Shown: piece by piece, positions 6,238 to 7,337 of the stretch
How the letters are laid out: every line of letters starts with the position of its first letter
Position numbering within the stretch: the stretch's first letter is position 1
From: Desulfobacteraceae bacterium
GTDB taxonomy: Bacteria; Desulfobacterota; Desulfobacteria; Desulfobacterales; Desulfosarcinaceae
DNA: 7,337 nt
Direction: 5' to 3'
Assembly: GCA_027031325.1 (NCBI GenBank)
Contig: JALVRI010000060.1
Span: 1-7,337, forward strand
Notes under the pieces: model-generated
Seen by the model: only the letters and a program-made list of their open reading frames with translations
Told to the model about the DNA's origin: nothing
Databases searched by the model: none
Program-made: the position numbers and the translations under genes

Positions 6238-6801
6238 TTATCCGGCCCGGCCGGTGTATCTCACGAATGAAAGACCGGTTCCGCCATAAGTTCGCCGTGA
6301 AACCAATTGGAAAGACTGGCTCAGTGAATCGGGCGGATTGTCCCTGGCATGCTCAATCACTATTTGGGATCCGCAACCCAAAACCGGTTGGGCCTCCAGA
6401 TGGTACAAGGTCTTGGCCGCCAAGTCAGTGGCGTAAGGCGGATCGATGAACACCAGATCAAAAAGCCGCCCGCAACGGCCAAGACAGGCAAGGCTCCTGG
6501 AAATGTCCCATTTCAAAACGCACGCTTGTCCGGCAATCCCGCAAAGGGCGATGTTTTTACGGATCAGGTCCAGCGCCCGGCTGGACTTGTCTACGAAGAC
6601 CACCTCCTTTGCCCCCCGGCTTACGGCCTCCAGTCCCAAGGCTCCCGTCCCGGCAAAAAGATCGAGTACCACCGCCTGACGGCATTTACGGCCGAGAATA
6701 TTGAACAGGGCTTCTCTGACCCGGTCCGAGGTGGGCCGGATCGAATTGCCGGGTATGCCATGCAGGCGGCGCCCTTTGAATTTACCGCTTATTATCCGCA
6801 T
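6238..6801 (-). CDS. rsmD: 16S rRNA (guanine966-N2)-methyltransferase RsmD
   Basis: The protein of 187 residues is close to the length of E. coli RsmD (198). The start MRIISGKFKGRRL is typical of the family and fixes ATG at 6799-6801; the frame is open further upstream to a TTG at 6846, but that extension is not family-like. The SAM-binding motif LDLFAGTGALGLEA begins with Asp47, and the catalytic motif DPPY is at residues 120-123. The C-terminal RRTYGGTGLSFVRY also fits RsmD. The enzyme methylates N2 of G966 in 16S rRNA using S-adenosylmethionine during 30S assembly, in the cytoplasm. It follows the sigma-54 activator gene by 49 bp on the same strand and may be co-transcribed. The coaD gene that often follows rsmD is absent here. 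No strong ribosome binding site is visible before the ATG. Confidence 0.95.
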   Translation of the reverse strand: MRIISGKFKGRRLHGIPGNSIRPTSDRVREALFNILGRKCRQAVVLDLFAGTGALGLEAVSRGAKEVVFVDKSSRALDLIRKNIALCGIAGQACVLKWDISRSLACLGRCGRLFDLVFIDPPYATDLAAKTLYHLEAQPVLGCGSQIVIEHARDNPPDSLSQSFQLVSRRTYGGTGLSFVRYTGRAG

Positions 6802-6850
6802 TCCGGTGACTGTCTTTGAGACTCTGGAAGGAAAAGAAGACGGCAAGCTC

Positions 6851-7337
6851 TTAATCCGCCTGCTGCTCCATTTTCTTCAACTTCTTGTAAAGGTAGCTGC
6901 GTTCAACCCCAATGGCCTTGGCCGTCTTGGAAATATTGTTTTCGTTCTCGGCCAGCTTCTTCTCGATGTAACATTTTTCAAAGGCCTGCTTGGCGCTTTT
7001 GAGGTCTTCGATGGCAAAAAGGGTATTGTCCAGCAGATCACCCGTTTCTCCGGCCTCGGGATTGTAGGGCCGGGGAAGATGCTCCGGCTCTATCACCGGA
7101 TCGGAAATCATGATCATCAACCGTTCAACCAGATTTTTGAGCTCACGTACGTTACCGGGCCAGGGATAACTCGACAGTAACTTCAGGGCTTGGGGTGATA
7201 TCTTTTTGGCCTTGCTGCGGGTGTTCTGAGCCGCCTCCTTGATGAAAAGTGTGACCAGCTGGGGCAGGTCCTCGATACGCCGCCGCAGGGGCGGAACCTC
7301 AATCGGCACCACGTTGAGTCGATAGTAAAGCTCTTCG
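6851..7337 (-). CDS. Sigma-54-dependent transcriptional activator, NtrC/NtrX type, C-terminal part (5' end outside window)
   Basis: The frame is open to the right edge and ends at TAA 6851-6853, giving the last 161 residues. They begin with EELYYRLNVVPIEVPPL, the conserved C-terminal part of the AAA+ sigma-54 interaction domain, followed by YPWPGNVRELKNLVERL. A linker leads to a Fis-type helix-turn-helix near the end (NISKTAKAIGVERSYLYKKLKKM). Such proteins bind upstream of sigma-54 promoters and hydrolyse ATP to open the complex. The Walker A and B motifs, the GAFTGA loop and any N-terminal receiver lie outside the window, so the input is unknown. The ERSYLYKKLKK ending and LKNLVERLMIMI are reminiscent of NtrX, but this cannot be settled. 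An internal Met at 7312 should not be taken as the start. Confidence 0.93.
   Translation of the reverse strand, partial: EELYYRLNVVPIEVPPLRRRIEDLPQLVTLFIKEAAQNTRSKAKKISPQALKLLSSYPWPGNVRELKNLVERLMIMISDPVIEPEHLPRPYNPEAGETGDLLDNTLFAIEDLKSAKQAFEKCYIEKKLAENENNISKTAKAIGVERSYLYKKLKKMEQQAD

Noticed and set aside
5971..6270. A 99-codon plus-strand ORF with GGAG four bases before its ATG
   Set aside because: Despite the good ribosome binding site, it reads through the dispersed repeat, the terminator stem and T-tract, and into the antisense of rsmD. The product resembles no family.
6701..7180. A 159-codon plus-strand ORF across rsmD and the activator gene
   Set aside because: It is antisense to two well-supported genes.

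Overview
The window looks like chromosomal DNA from a moderately GC-rich, Gram-negative, signalling-rich bacterium. Two large hybrid histidine kinases of the N-terminal 6-TM, PAS, HisKA, HATPase, receiver type and a sigma-54 activator lie within about 7 kb. That is typical of Desulfobacterota (sulfate-reducing deltaproteobacteria), but the phylum is an inference from protein style and not from a marker gene. No mobile-element genes, CRISPR array, tRNA or rRNA were seen.

Layout from left to right. (1) 1-2053, minus strand: a hybrid sensor kinase whose C-terminal receiver runs off the left edge. (2) 2054-2459: a gap holding a 78-bp element with terminal inverted repeats and an AT-rich stretch that probably contains divergent promoters. 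(3) 2460-3458, plus strand: an ArgA-like protein with a shortened, degenerate amino-acid-kinase domain joined to a GNAT acetyltransferase domain. (4) 3482-5749, minus strand: a second complete hybrid sensor kinase, convergent with the ArgA-like gene. A 10-bp hairpin covers its last codons. (5) 5750-6237: a gap holding a possible 34-codon plus-strand ORF, a second partial copy of the repeat in the opposite orientation, a plus-strand intrinsic terminator with no known gene in front of it, and a further perfect hairpin. (6) 6238-6801, minus strand: rsmD. (7) 6851-7337, minus strand: the C-terminal end of an NtrC/NtrX-type sigma-54 activator, probably co-transcribed with rsmD (49-bp gap).

Functionally, rsmD is housekeeping 16S rRNA modification. 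The two membrane kinases each end in a receiver and have no DNA-binding output, and no stand-alone response regulator partner is visible. They bracket the ArgA-like gene, but nothing in the sequence proves a functional link. The least explained parts are the ArgA-like protein with its reduced regulatory domain and the 5.77-6.2 kb gap, which has the marks of a short independent plus-strand transcript.
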